DNA of 64,000 nt, taken from positions 62,001 to 126,000 of the forward strand of contig DAONFG010000002.1 of assembly GCA_035403465.1 (NCBI GenBank), given 5' to 3'. Of this stretch, positions 35,399 to 43,884 are shown one piece after another; position 1 is the stretch's first letter, and each line of letters opens with the position of its first letter. The stretch is from JAAYBQ01 sp035403465. Lineage in GTDB: Bacteria > Spirochaetota > UBA4802 > UBA5550. The notes under the pieces are model-generated. The model had not been told where the DNA came from, made no database searches, and saw only the letters and a program-made list of their open reading frames with translations. Position numbers and translations under genes: made by a program.

Positions 35399-38110
35399 CT
35401 ACAGTGTGGAACCCATCATTTTTTCAAGCTTGTATTTTTCAAGAAAATAGTGAGTGCTCCCCGCTTCAAGTTTTTCTGCAGGGAAATTTCTGAACCTGAG
35501 GTCGATTATTTCAAGCGGACCCGCCCCTGCAATTTTAAGCTGCTTTAATTTTTCGTGAATTGCCGAAACCACAACAGGCCCGATGTTAATATCCTTCTGC
35601 TTTATCACGTAATAGACCTGCCCCTGGTTGTTGATCACTTCAACCTTAACCGCGTCAGGAAAATCAGCATTAATCGTATCAAGCTCCCGCATTCTTCTTG
35701 ATTCATCGCGGAAGGTGAACTTGCCATACTTGTCAACTTCAAGTTTATGGCAGAAGATATCAGGATTGATTGACCTTCCGGTATTTGAAGTACGGATATT
35801 TTTTACCGTGTTCCCGCAGAACCTGTATGCATATTCAAGGGAATCGGCATCGTTTTTCTTTTTTATATAGCTGAAAACATTGCCGTTTTCATCTATAATA
35901 TATATAACAATATACTTGGACTTATCCTCGTACACAAGTGTAATACTTCCTGCTGACCTTTTTGAGTATATCTCCTCAAGGATTTTCAGATTGCTGTTGT
36001 CCTCGGAATTTATTTTAATGTCCGGATACCTGTATGGTCTGAGTGAAATAAAGGAGAGCATCTCTGCCACACCGTTAAATGATCCAACGGATATCTCGTT
36101 ATCCTCTCTTGTTACGCAGATAATACTATTTTCAAGACTTGTAAGGCAGCGCTGGTTTACATAATCCTTGCCATGGAGGAAAAACTCATATGCAGTTCGG
36201 AAGGTTTTTTCTACATTTTTATACAGGCGCTTGTGAGGTTCGGGCGATGCAAAGCTGCAGAAATCATCAAACTCCTTTTTAAAATAAAGGCCGTCCTTCA
36301 TAACCTTGGAAAATATCATGATAAGGTCTGAACTGTTTGTATAAAATTTCAGGAAGGCCTCGCCCCATGTGTTCATGTACAGGTGATAGAACGATACGAT
36401 TGTATCTGCCTTGCTGTCGTTAAAGTTCATGATGATCATATTCTTCCTGGTCCTGGCGGGCTGGAGGTAGAACTTGTTAGGCAGGTGCCCCTTTTCAGAA
36501 TTAAACATGTTAAAAATACTGTCGAGCAGGGACACGACAATATTTTTATTGATATGCTGGTAACCTGATTCAAAGAAGAGCCGGCTGAACGTTGGCTCAT
36601 ATATCTGGTTTATCGAACACCATGCAAGCAGCTTCACAAGGTCATCCTCTGCCCTTATCCCGATCTCCTTTTCAATCCGGTTATCAATCCGCAGCTTTTT
36701 ATAAACTCTCCAGCCAAGTTCCCTGACACCCTGCTTTTCAGGTTCAATATACAGGAAAGGTTCGTTCGGGGTATCCTTGAATGTTATAAAGTTTTCGATC
36801 TTGTCGGACTCAACTGAAAAGTTCGCCTTGATCTTGCTGCTCAGAAGTTTAAAGTCCGAATCGGAGATTTTGTTTTTCAGGTTAAGCGTGGGCATCTCGC
36901 GTGAAATCTTCTGGTAGCAGAGCAGCATAAATTTTTTTATGCTGTTCCAGAACTGCATGATGCGGTTGTAATCCCAGCTTTCAAAATCGTCAAGGTCACG
37001 GATCTCCTCGATTGACCAGCCCCATTCGCTCACCACGCTGAACATCACCATGACCTTGTACGGAAGGTTTTTCCTCTCTTTCAGCGCAACATACTTTGAA
37101 AGCTGCGGGTCAATTTTAAGGTAAAGGTTCTGGCGCAGGATCTTCAGGAGCGATTTGTCCTCGAGCACTTCGCCGTAATACCTGTACACCTCGTTGAACA
37201 TCAGCAGGTAGGAGTCAAGGACACCGCTCATTTCCCCCCTGTTTATGGAACTCTTGACCTTCTGGCTCAGGAGCAGTGCTTTATCAGTATTGAAAAGATA
37301 TTTTTCCAGTATCCCTATTTTCAGGATCGACTTAAAGGGATTTCCTATAGCCTTAATCAGCTGGAACAGGGCTGCGCCCATAAAGTCCTCTTTCGAGATC
37401 CTGTACAGGTTGCCAATATCAATAAATTTGTTTTTACGATCCTCTTCCGGAAGTGATGTAAAAAGTTTATCATATTCAGAATCGGGCACAAATCCCGGAA
37501 CCGCCCACCAGAACGGGACCTTGCCCGCCATAATGATTGAGCTCCTGAAGAACTCGTCCTTGAGCACGGCTCCTATTGTTGAGCCGAAACCCTCATCCTC
37601 ATCCTCCGCGAAAATATTCCTGCGCAGGTTATTCACGTCGTTAATGAATATATGAACCTCGACACCGCCCTCTTTCATGGCCCATTTCTGGACCTCTTCA
37701 ATTTTACGGGCAAAGGCCGCAAGGTCATCGTTTTTTACGCCTGAATTATCAATGCATGCCCAGAAGTCAAAATCCGATTTCTTGTTATAGGCGATAGTCC
37801 CCACGCTCCCCATGACTGAGAGCATTTCTATAAACCGGGGATTGCCCTGATACGTAAAATCCACACCGAATCTTGCCTTGATAAACCTGGCAGTTTCCTG
37901 GTCAGGGGTATAACCGCAGATGCCGTAGAGGCCGCATCCTTCAACATAACCTGGGATCTTTTTATCGTTCATGCAAAGAACTGCGGGGATCGAGTTTATG
38001 ACCTTTTTAGCCGTGGCGTTGGTAACAAGCCCTTGAAACCGGGCATACTTCGTCTCGTTGAATTTCAGAAATGACTTATAGTTTTCGTCTACTGCTTTTA
38101 ATAGGGCCAT
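35399..38110 (-). CDS. Class I adenylate cyclase (CyaA-like)
   Basis: Makes cyclic AMP from ATP. The 903-residue protein has the class I nucleotidyltransferase core MGSVGTIAYNKKSDFDFW at residues 100-117, matching the G-S-x-G...S-D-x-D pattern that binds ATP and metal. The rest has class I features, including EMPTLNLKNKISDSDFK, GYQHINKNIVVSLLDSIFN and a long regulatory C-terminus. The N-terminal 95 residues are unusual, so it may not be controlled as in enterobacteria. No CRP-type gene is in the window. An intergenic run of 370 bases lies upstream. Confidence 0.75.
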   Translation of the reverse strand: MALLKAVDENYKSFLKFNETKYARFQGLVTNATAKKVINSIPAVLCMNDKKIPGYVEGCGLYGICGYTPDQETARFIKARFGVDFTYQGNPRFIEMLSVMGSVGTIAYNKKSDFDFWACIDNSGVKNDDLAAFARKIEEVQKWAMKEGGVEVHIFINDVNNLRRNIFAEDEDEGFGSTIGAVLKDEFFRSSIIMAGKVPFWWAVPGFVPDSEYDKLFTSLPEEDRKNKFIDIGNLYRISKEDFMGAALFQLIKAIGNPFKSILKIGILEKYLFNTDKALLLSQKVKSSINRGEMSGVLDSYLLMFNEVYRYYGEVLEDKSLLKILRQNLYLKIDPQLSKYVALKERKNLPYKVMVMFSVVSEWGWSIEEIRDLDDFESWDYNRIMQFWNSIKKFMLLCYQKISREMPTLNLKNKISDSDFKLLSSKIKANFSVESDKIENFITFKDTPNEPFLYIEPEKQGVRELGWRVYKKLRIDNRIEKEIGIRAEDDLVKLLAWCSINQIYEPTFSRLFFESGYQHINKNIVVSLLDSIFNMFNSEKGHLPNKFYLQPARTRKNMIIMNFNDSKADTIVSFYHLYMNTWGEAFLKFYTNSSDLIMIFSKVMKDGLYFKKEFDDFCSFASPEPHKRLYKNVEKTFRTAYEFFLHGKDYVNQRCLTSLENSIICVTREDNEISVGSFNGVAEMLSFISLRPYRYPDIKINSEDNSNLKILEEIYSKRSAGSITLVYEDKSKYIVIYIIDENGNVFSYIKKKNDADSLEYAYRFCGNTVKNIRTSNTGRSINPDIFCHKLEVDKYGKFTFRDESRRMRELDTINADFPDAVKVEVINNQGQVYYVIKQKDINIGPVVVSAIHEKLKQLKIAGAGPLEIIDLRFRNFPAEKLEAGSTHYFLEKYKLEKMMGSTL

Positions 38111-38484
38111 AAATTGTGTGCTGGTATAACCTCAATTTTGGATTATCATCTGCAGGTAAAAACTTTCAGGAAATCCATTAATAATCCTTATTGATTACCG
38201 CATCTGGAAGCAGGCCTGTCAAACAGTTTTTACCCCTTAATAGTAAATTCACTGTATAAAAGATTCCCCATAAAGCACTGCCGGGCTGTAAAATTCCGGC
38301 AGCAGAATAATGCTCTTATATAATGGACTCTAAATCCCGAATAAAAAATAAAAAAAATGTGGACAATCAGCCCGGAAAAAATGAATTAACCATAAGAAGA
38401 AAGGAAGTCATGATCCCCGGGTCATCTTCTGATTAATTACTTCGCGTGATTCTATGCGGATTTGGGAATAACTGATTGTTTCTA
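38111..38484. other. Divergent intergenic region with a short leader ORF
   Basis: A-rich DNA between the adenylate cyclase gene and the gene at 38485. AAGGAAG precedes an eight-codon ORF at 38410-38436 (MIPGSSSD), which could be a leader peptide, but there is no further support. No clear -35/-10 pair stands out. Confidence 0.3.
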
Positions 38485-39591
38485 ATGAACTTCAAGAACA
38501 GAGAAAAAAGCAGGGCCCCGCTCAGTACAGTCATAAATGACTGTTTTTCGATGCTTGGAACTGGTGCTTCAAGAAGCGAAACCCTGAAAAGTGCGGCAGA
38601 TATTGCTATTGCCCAGTTTGGCGATTATATCACACCGGGCGACCTGAACCTTACCGACGAAATACAGATTGTATTTGTTGAACTTCTGGACCAGATCGTA
38701 TACGAGTTCAGGGAAAACAGCGAGTATGACATCAATATAAAGGACTATATTATCGATGACCTTTACTCCAGGCTGGTATTCATACTGGAAGCTCTCAACA
38801 ATAAAGGTCAGTACCTGAAGAATCTGAAAAACCGCATACTTTACCACGACGACCTTGTAATAATAAAAAAAATGCAGCTGTCTGAAGTTGTCCCTATCCT
38901 GGTAAGCGAATCCGAAGATATAACCGACCTGCAGATACCCATAGCAAAAACACTGCTCTCGTTTACAGATGACCTGTACCTCGATTATTATTATAACATG
39001 TTCAGGAACTGCACATCAGGTTGCCTGAAAGCCCTCTCCCTGCTTGGACTCAAGTACAGCAGTTCCAAGGGCCTCAACTGGCGCGCCCTGCGGGAAAGTG
39101 CCAACGGTATGGCCGGGCTGGTTAAGTATGCCGAAGAGTTCAGCCTTCCCGAACTCTGCAAAAACCACTTTCCCGAAACAGGCGAAGAGTGCACACTGGC
39201 TTTGCTTCATGCAGAAATGGTAATTCAGAAAATAAACGATAATCCGGACGCTGAATGGATTTTACGGCTGCTGAATTCCGCACCGCAGTACAATTTTGAC
39301 AAGACATGGCTTACGGAGATACATATTTCAATGGGGAACATTCTTCTTGGAATTGATCTGAAGGTCCTGGACAGGATACTTAAAGATGAGAAGAAACTGA
39401 TAAGCGCCGCGTGTCTCATAGACAGGCTGCCTAAAAACATATTCAACAGGATTACCGGGAGGCTTGATGAACTCGGGATGGAGTTCATCTTTAACCTCAA
39501 CTCTGTCATAGAAAAGAAAAAAGTCCCTGTAAACGACTACAATTCAAACATACTCAGCTACCTCTGCCTGAACGGAAGCGGGACATTCTGA
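38485..39591 (+). CDS. Helical protein of unknown function next to adenylate cyclase
   Basis: A 369-residue soluble protein, largely alpha-helical with repeated leucine spacing (VILEALNNKGQYLKNLKNRI, LIDRLPKNIFNRITGRLDEL), possibly an armadillo/HEAT-like repeat array. There is no signal peptide and no enzyme motif. The ATG at 38485 has no strong ribosome-binding site; an in-frame TTG at 38476 gives only three more residues. The gene converges with the enoyl-CoA hydratase. It may work with the cyclase, judged only by neighbourhood. Confidence 0.6.
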   Translation: MNFKNREKSRAPLSTVINDCFSMLGTGASRSETLKSAADIAIAQFGDYITPGDLNLTDEIQIVFVELLDQIVYEFRENSEYDINIKDYIIDDLYSRLVFILEALNNKGQYLKNLKNRILYHDDLVIIKKMQLSEVVPILVSESEDITDLQIPIAKTLLSFTDDLYLDYYYNMFRNCTSGCLKALSLLGLKYSSSKGLNWRALRESANGMAGLVKYAEEFSLPELCKNHFPETGEECTLALLHAEMVIQKINDNPDAEWILRLLNSAPQYNFDKTWLTEIHISMGNILLGIDLKVLDRILKDEKKLISAACLIDRLPKNIFNRITGRLDELGMEFIFNLNSVIEKKKVPVNDYNSNILSYLCLNGSGTF

Positions 39592-39596
39592 TCCTG

Positions 39597-40313
39597 CTAT
39601 TTCGGCATATGCTTCTTTAAAAATTTCCTGAACTCCTCCCCTTCATGGTCATAGGACTCTTTCAGGGTCGCGGACTTCCGGTATTCAATCAGACTTTTCA
39701 CTGTCATCTGCATATCCTTTCCGGCAGCACAAACCTGGGACGCGATCTCCTTTGCCCGTGTGAGAAGATTTTCGGCTGGAACTACCTCGTTCAGCAGCCC
39801 GCACCTGAGCGCCTGATGTGCATCAATAAACTGGCAAGTCATAGACATCTGAATTGCCATGCGTCTCCCTACCGCATCCTGGAGCAGAGCTGTCATTCCC
39901 CAGCCGGGGTGAATACCAACCTTTGCGTGTGTATCGGCGAACATGGCCTGCTCTGACCCTATGAGGAAATCACAGTTAAGGGCAATCTCAAATCCGCCTG
40001 TAATTGCATGGCCGTTGACAGCTCCGATTATGGGCTTTCCGCACCTGCCGAAAACCTCGGGAAGGTCGATCCCGTCACCGCGCGGATCAAAAATGTTCTC
40101 CTTGCCTATGACAGAAAGGTCTATCCCGGAACAGAATGACTTTCCATTACCAGTAATGACAGCAGCCCTGATCTCGTCACTCTGCGCAACCCGGTCAATT
40201 GAATCGTATAGTCCAGCAAGAAGAGCCCTGTTAATGGAGTTTCTTCTTTCAGGCCTGTTTAAAGTTATAATTGCGGTATTCTGTTCGACTTCGAATATAA
40301 CAGCATTTTCCAT
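39597..40313 (-). CDS. Enoyl-CoA hydratase/isomerase (crotonase) family protein
   Basis: A 238-residue crotonase-fold protein: ITLNRPERRNSINRALL, GKSFCSGIDLSVIG (oxyanion hole), HAITGGFEIALNCDFLIGSE (first catalytic Glu position, E in GGFE), FADTHAKVGIHPGWG (where a typical hydratase has PEI), and a C-terminal helix bundle. The missing second Glu weakens a straight hydratase call; other crotonases work without it. The ATG at 40313 has GGTGG upstream. Longer starts are TTG or unsupported ATG codons. The DnaA-box cluster begins 67 bases upstream. Confidence 0.8.
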   Translation of the reverse strand: MENAVIFEVEQNTAIITLNRPERRNSINRALLAGLYDSIDRVAQSDEIRAAVITGNGKSFCSGIDLSVIGKENIFDPRGDGIDLPEVFGRCGKPIIGAVNGHAITGGFEIALNCDFLIGSEQAMFADTHAKVGIHPGWGMTALLQDAVGRRMAIQMSMTCQFIDAHQALRCGLLNEVVPAENLLTRAKEIASQVCAAGKDMQMTVKSLIEYRKSATLKESYDHEGEEFRKFLKKHMPK

Positions 40314-40379
40314 GTTTACCACCATCAGTTTTTTTGTATATTCAGAGGGTTTGTTCAGCGGCAAGTCAAGAAAAAGAAG

Positions 40380-40653
40380 TTATCCACAGCTGAAGAAAAC
40401 TGTACAAAAAAAAATTACTGTCCCGCCAAACGCAAGGTTCATTAATTTCCGGAATTTCAGGGGTCAGAGCATGATTTACCGGGAGATGCAGTAAAATCCC
40501 CTGAATGAATCAGACTTTACGTGCTTATGTCGCATATAAAAGAGGAGTTTTAGTAAATTATTAAATATTTTACCGTTATACGGCAGAAATCTTCAGGAAA
40601 TTAATGAACGATGTGGATATTTTTGTGGATAATGTGGATAAGTTTGTGGAAAA
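40380..40653. other. DnaA-box cluster, candidate replication origin
   Basis: TTATCCACA at 40380-40388 is a perfect consensus DnaA box. On the other strand orientation, four boxes stand head to tail: TGTGGATAT (40612), TGTGGATAA (40624), TGTGGATAA (40633) and TGTGGAAAA (40645), with steps of 12, 9 and 12 bases. AT-rich DNA lies on both sides, and TTTAGTAGATT follows the last box about 8 bases later, resembling a DnaA-trio. No dnaA, dnaN or gyrase genes are adjacent, so the origin identity is not proven. Confidence 0.6.
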
Positions 40654-40790
40654 CTCAAATTTTAGTAGATTATCCCTGCTATTTAGACATAAATTTTTTT
40701 TTAGCAACATAGATATCGTTGCACATTTTGCGACATAATCCGGAGATTGTGCACATTTAAAACTATCTTAACAACGAGGCAAAAAGAAAA

Positions 40791-40997
40791 TTTTGCCACT
40801 GAGGCACAGAGTACACGGAGGTCTCTGCGGTAGAAACAAAATACTTATTCCGTAAGTGACAACCGCCGCCGGAAGGGGCTACAAAACTTTATGCCAATCA
40901 CGAAAAGGTTGTCTTTGATGCAAACCGGGAGTCATCTGTATCCATCTTTGTAAAAAATTTTTCGCCCTCTGTGTGTTCTGCGCCTCTGTGGCAAAAA
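40791..40997. repeat. Inverted repeat arms of a dispersed palindromic element
   Basis: Left arm 40791-40821 (TTTTGCCACTGAGGCACAGA onward) is repeated in reverse orientation at 40965-40997 (ending CGCCTCTGTGGCAAAAAC). The arms match at about 25 of 30 positions and enclose about 140 bases without a gene. The core CCACAGAGGCACAGAG is a dispersed repeat in many bacteria. The element lies between the DnaA cluster and the DUF554 gene. Confidence 0.55.
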
Positions 40998-41054
40998 CTG
41001 TTTAATATTGACATCTAAAAGTTCACTGTTAATGTCAGGTTGAGGCAATACAAA

Positions 41055-41783
41055 ATGATTGGACTGGGAACAATAGTAAACTCCGGAGCGATAATTGCAG
41101 GGGGAACAGCAGGTGTGCTGTTAAAGTCAGGTCTGCCCCAACGATATAGGGAGACCATAATGCAGGCACTTGGACTTGCAGTGCTGATTATCGGGCTCTC
41201 AGGCTGCCTCCAGGGTATCTTCATGATCAATTCCGAAGGAGCTCTGGACAGGCAGTTTGTTATGCTTATGATTTTCAGCCTGGTGATCGGAGGGGTGCTG
41301 GGCGAGTTTATGAATATCGAACAGAAACTGGAAAGAGCCGGTCAATGGATTCAGACGAGAATCGGCAGGGCAGGCGGCAATTTCAGCGAAGGTTTTGTCA
41401 GCGCAAGCCTCCTGTACTGCGTTGGTGCGATGGCCATTGTGGGCTCACTTGAAGACGGGCTTACGGGCAGCACATCGACCCTTTTTGCAAAGGCAGTGCT
41501 TGATGGAGTGAGTGCAATAATTTTCGGTGCTGCAATGGGTATCGGTGTCGTTTTTTCAGCATTACCGGTTTTTCTCTACCAGGGTTTTATCACCCTTCTT
41601 GCGGGGGTGATAAAACCCTGGTTGACTGATACAGTCATCCTGCAGACTTCTCTTGTGGGCAGTATTCTTATTATGGTTATAGGATTTAATATACTTGAGA
41701 TAAAGAAGATCAAGGTGGGCAACATGCTCCCTGCAGTTTTTATCCCGCTTATATACTATGTGATTCAGGGGATTATATGCTGA
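41055..41783 (+). CDS. DUF554 integral membrane protein (YqgA-like)
   Basis: A 242-residue protein: GLGTIVNSGAIIAGGTAGVLL at the start is the DUF554 signature, with six or seven membrane segments afterwards (LGLAVLIIGLSGCLQG, LVIGGVLGEFMNIEQ, YCVGAMAIVGSLEDGLTG, FGAAMGIGVVFSALPVFLYQG). Its function is unknown; a transport role is commonly suggested. The ATG at 41055 is chosen with GAGG upstream; an in-frame TTG at 41040 is weaker. Confidence 0.8.
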   Translation: MIGLGTIVNSGAIIAGGTAGVLLKSGLPQRYRETIMQALGLAVLIIGLSGCLQGIFMINSEGALDRQFVMLMIFSLVIGGVLGEFMNIEQKLERAGQWIQTRIGRAGGNFSEGFVSASLLYCVGAMAIVGSLEDGLTGSTSTLFAKAVLDGVSAIIFGAAMGIGVVFSALPVFLYQGFITLLAGVIKPWLTDTVILQTSLVGSILIMVIGFNILEIKKIKVGNMLPAVFIPLIYYVIQGIIC

Positions 41784-41849
41784 AATCCTTCACCGCGCAA
41801 AACCCCTGCATACACCGGTTGAGTACCTGTGTATTAAGAAACCCTGTTA

Positions 41850-43217
41850 TTAATTTTTCAACGACTGTATAGGCGCCGGGATCATTCCGCCGCGTTTCAC
41901 AAACACAGAAGCCGATTCTCTGTGAACAGGAATAATCCTGGCCTTCCCCAGCAGCCCTCCGAGCGATATCTCGTCACCGGGTCCGGCTCCCGGAACAGGA
42001 ATAAGGCGTACGGCCGTTGTCTTCGAGTTGATTACGCCTATGCTTATTTCATCGGCTATGATTGCGGCGATTGTTTCTGCCGTTGTGTCGCCGGGAATAG
42101 CGATCATATCAAGGCCCACGGAGCAGACCGCGGTCATCGCTTCGAGTTTGTCGAATGTAAGTTTCCCTTCGGCTGCGCGGAGTTCCATTGTAGCATCCTC
42201 GCTTACAGGAATAAACGCGCCGGAAAGTCCACCGACAAACGATGATGCGAACGCGCCTCCTTTTTTTACCGCATCGTTAAGAAGGGCCAGCGCTGCTGTT
42301 GTACCATGAGTTCCGCATGCTTCAAGCCCCATTGCTTCCAGTATATCTGCAACGCTGTCGCCGATTGCCGGCGTTGGCGCGAGCGACAGGTCGAGTATCC
42401 CGAATGCCACGCCCAGTTCTTTAGCCACTTCGCGTCCCACAAGTTCGCCCATTCGTGTAATCTTGAACGCTGTCTTTTTTACTGTATCAGCAACAAGCCC
42501 CAGGTCAGCATTATGCGGGAGACTTTCAACTGCCCTGAATACAACGCCTGGCCCGGAAACTCCAACGTTGAGCGTGCAGTCCCCTTCACCAGGACCATGC
42601 AGTGAACCTGCCATAAACGGGTTGTCCTCCGGAATATTCGCGAACACAACAAGTTTAGCGCAGCCTATTGCCTGCCTGTCAGCTGTAAGTTCCGCAGTTC
42701 TTTTAACAATGTGCCCCATGCGCAGAACCGCATCCATGTTTATGCCGGACTTTGTTGTGGCAACGTTAACAGAACTGCATAAGCGGGTGGTTGAGGCCAG
42801 TACCTCGGGTATCGATTCAATGAACGCACTTTCTGCCGCTGTGATCCCCTTGTGAACGAGTGCCGAGTATCCGCCTATAAAGTCTATACCCAGTTCCATG
42901 CCTGCATCATCGATTATCTTCGCGGCATTTACGTATTCCTCGACTGAACGAGCCTGGCCGAATACAAGCGAGAGAGGAGTAAGGGAAACTCGCTTGTTTA
43001 CTATTTTTACGCCGTAGCGTCCGGCAACCATGTCTGCGGTTTCGACAAGTTTTGATCCGCGGAAAAGCATCTTGTCCCGTATCTTCTGTGCTGTTGTCCC
43101 GATCGATCCCGTGACACAGTCGAAGAGGCTAAGCCCCAGGGTTACAGTGCGAACGTCCAGGTTTTCCAGGGCGTTCATCTTTATCGTTTCAAGTATTTCA
43201 AATACATCAAAGTTCAT
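41850..43217 (-). CDS. PFL/UPF0210 family protein (DUF711)
   Basis: A 455-residue protein of the UPF0210/PFL-like family: FDVFEILETIKMNALENLDVRTVTLGLSLFD and KIVNKRVSLTPLSLVFGQ, then GMELGIDFIGGYSALVHKGI and FGILDLSLAPTPAIGDSVADILE, with SLHGPGEGDCTLNVGVSGPGV. The fold resembles glycyl-radical-type proteins, but I see no glycyl-radical loop. The next gene upstream is an ACT-domain protein eight bases away; the pair is conserved in many anaerobes. Function unknown. Confidence 0.85.
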   Translation of the reverse strand: MNFDVFEILETIKMNALENLDVRTVTLGLSLFDCVTGSIGTTAQKIRDKMLFRGSKLVETADMVAGRYGVKIVNKRVSLTPLSLVFGQARSVEEYVNAAKIIDDAGMELGIDFIGGYSALVHKGITAAESAFIESIPEVLASTTRLCSSVNVATTKSGINMDAVLRMGHIVKRTAELTADRQAIGCAKLVVFANIPEDNPFMAGSLHGPGEGDCTLNVGVSGPGVVFRAVESLPHNADLGLVADTVKKTAFKITRMGELVGREVAKELGVAFGILDLSLAPTPAIGDSVADILEAMGLEACGTHGTTAALALLNDAVKKGGAFASSFVGGLSGAFIPVSEDATMELRAAEGKLTFDKLEAMTAVCSVGLDMIAIPGDTTAETIAAIIADEISIGVINSKTTAVRLIPVPGAGPGDEISLGGLLGKARIIPVHRESASVFVKRGGMIPAPIQSLKN

Positions 43218-43225
43218 GGCTGTAC

Positions 43226-43678
43226 CTAGATCCTGTTCATGCTTGTGAAGATGTTTTCGTGCTGGATGTATATCTTGAGGTGTTTTTGACCGGCAACCTG
43301 GTCCATGAGTTTCTGAAGTTCGTCAATCGGAACTTTCATCCCGGAGATATCAATGGTCAGGATAAGGGCAAAGTACCCGCTTACTATGGCCTGGTTCATA
43401 CCTTCAATATTTGCACGGTTCTCTGCAAGTATGCGTGTGACGTCGGCAACAATCCCCACCGAGTCTTCACCGATAACAGAAACAACAGCCATCTCTTTTC
43501 GCAGGTCCCTGTGCTGTTTTATTCCCAGCAGTACAAGTTCATCAGGAGTGACAAGGGTTGCAAGCCTGCCTGTGATCCGGCTTATCACCGCATTAAGCTT
43601 ATCAGGGTGAATGCTGCTGCCAAGTTCCTCCGAGACGGCCTCTTGTACGCTCTGTTCGATTCTTGCTTTAATATCCAT
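43226..43678 (-). CDS. ACT-domain regulatory protein with N-terminal extension
   Basis: A 150-residue protein. The C-terminal 90 residues are a UPF0237-type ACT domain (AVVSVIGEDSVGIVADVTRILAENRANIEGMNQ). The first 60 residues (ARIEQSVQEAVSEELGSSIH, PDKLNAVISRITGRLATL) are an extra helical extension not usual in UPF0237. It precedes the PFL gene on the same strand and probably senses a small ligand, as ACT domains do. Confidence 0.75.
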   Translation of the reverse strand: MDIKARIEQSVQEAVSEELGSSIHPDKLNAVISRITGRLATLVTPDELVLLGIKQHRDLRKEMAVVSVIGEDSVGIVADVTRILAENRANIEGMNQAIVSGYFALILTIDISGMKVPIDELQKLMDQVAGQKHLKIYIQHENIFTSMNRI

Positions 43679-43884
43679 AAAATGCTCCGGGAGATGATGA
43701 TGAATTATATATATTTTTACATCCCTCTAAAGTCAATAAATGTTTATAAAGCAATCCTGTGATTTATAATTTTGTTTAAAACGGGTAAATTATTACAATG
43801 AATTTACATGCAAATAAATTCTTCTTGAAATATCATGCGTTAATATAGAGATTACAATAAAGATCAGGACAGGGTGCATACAGT

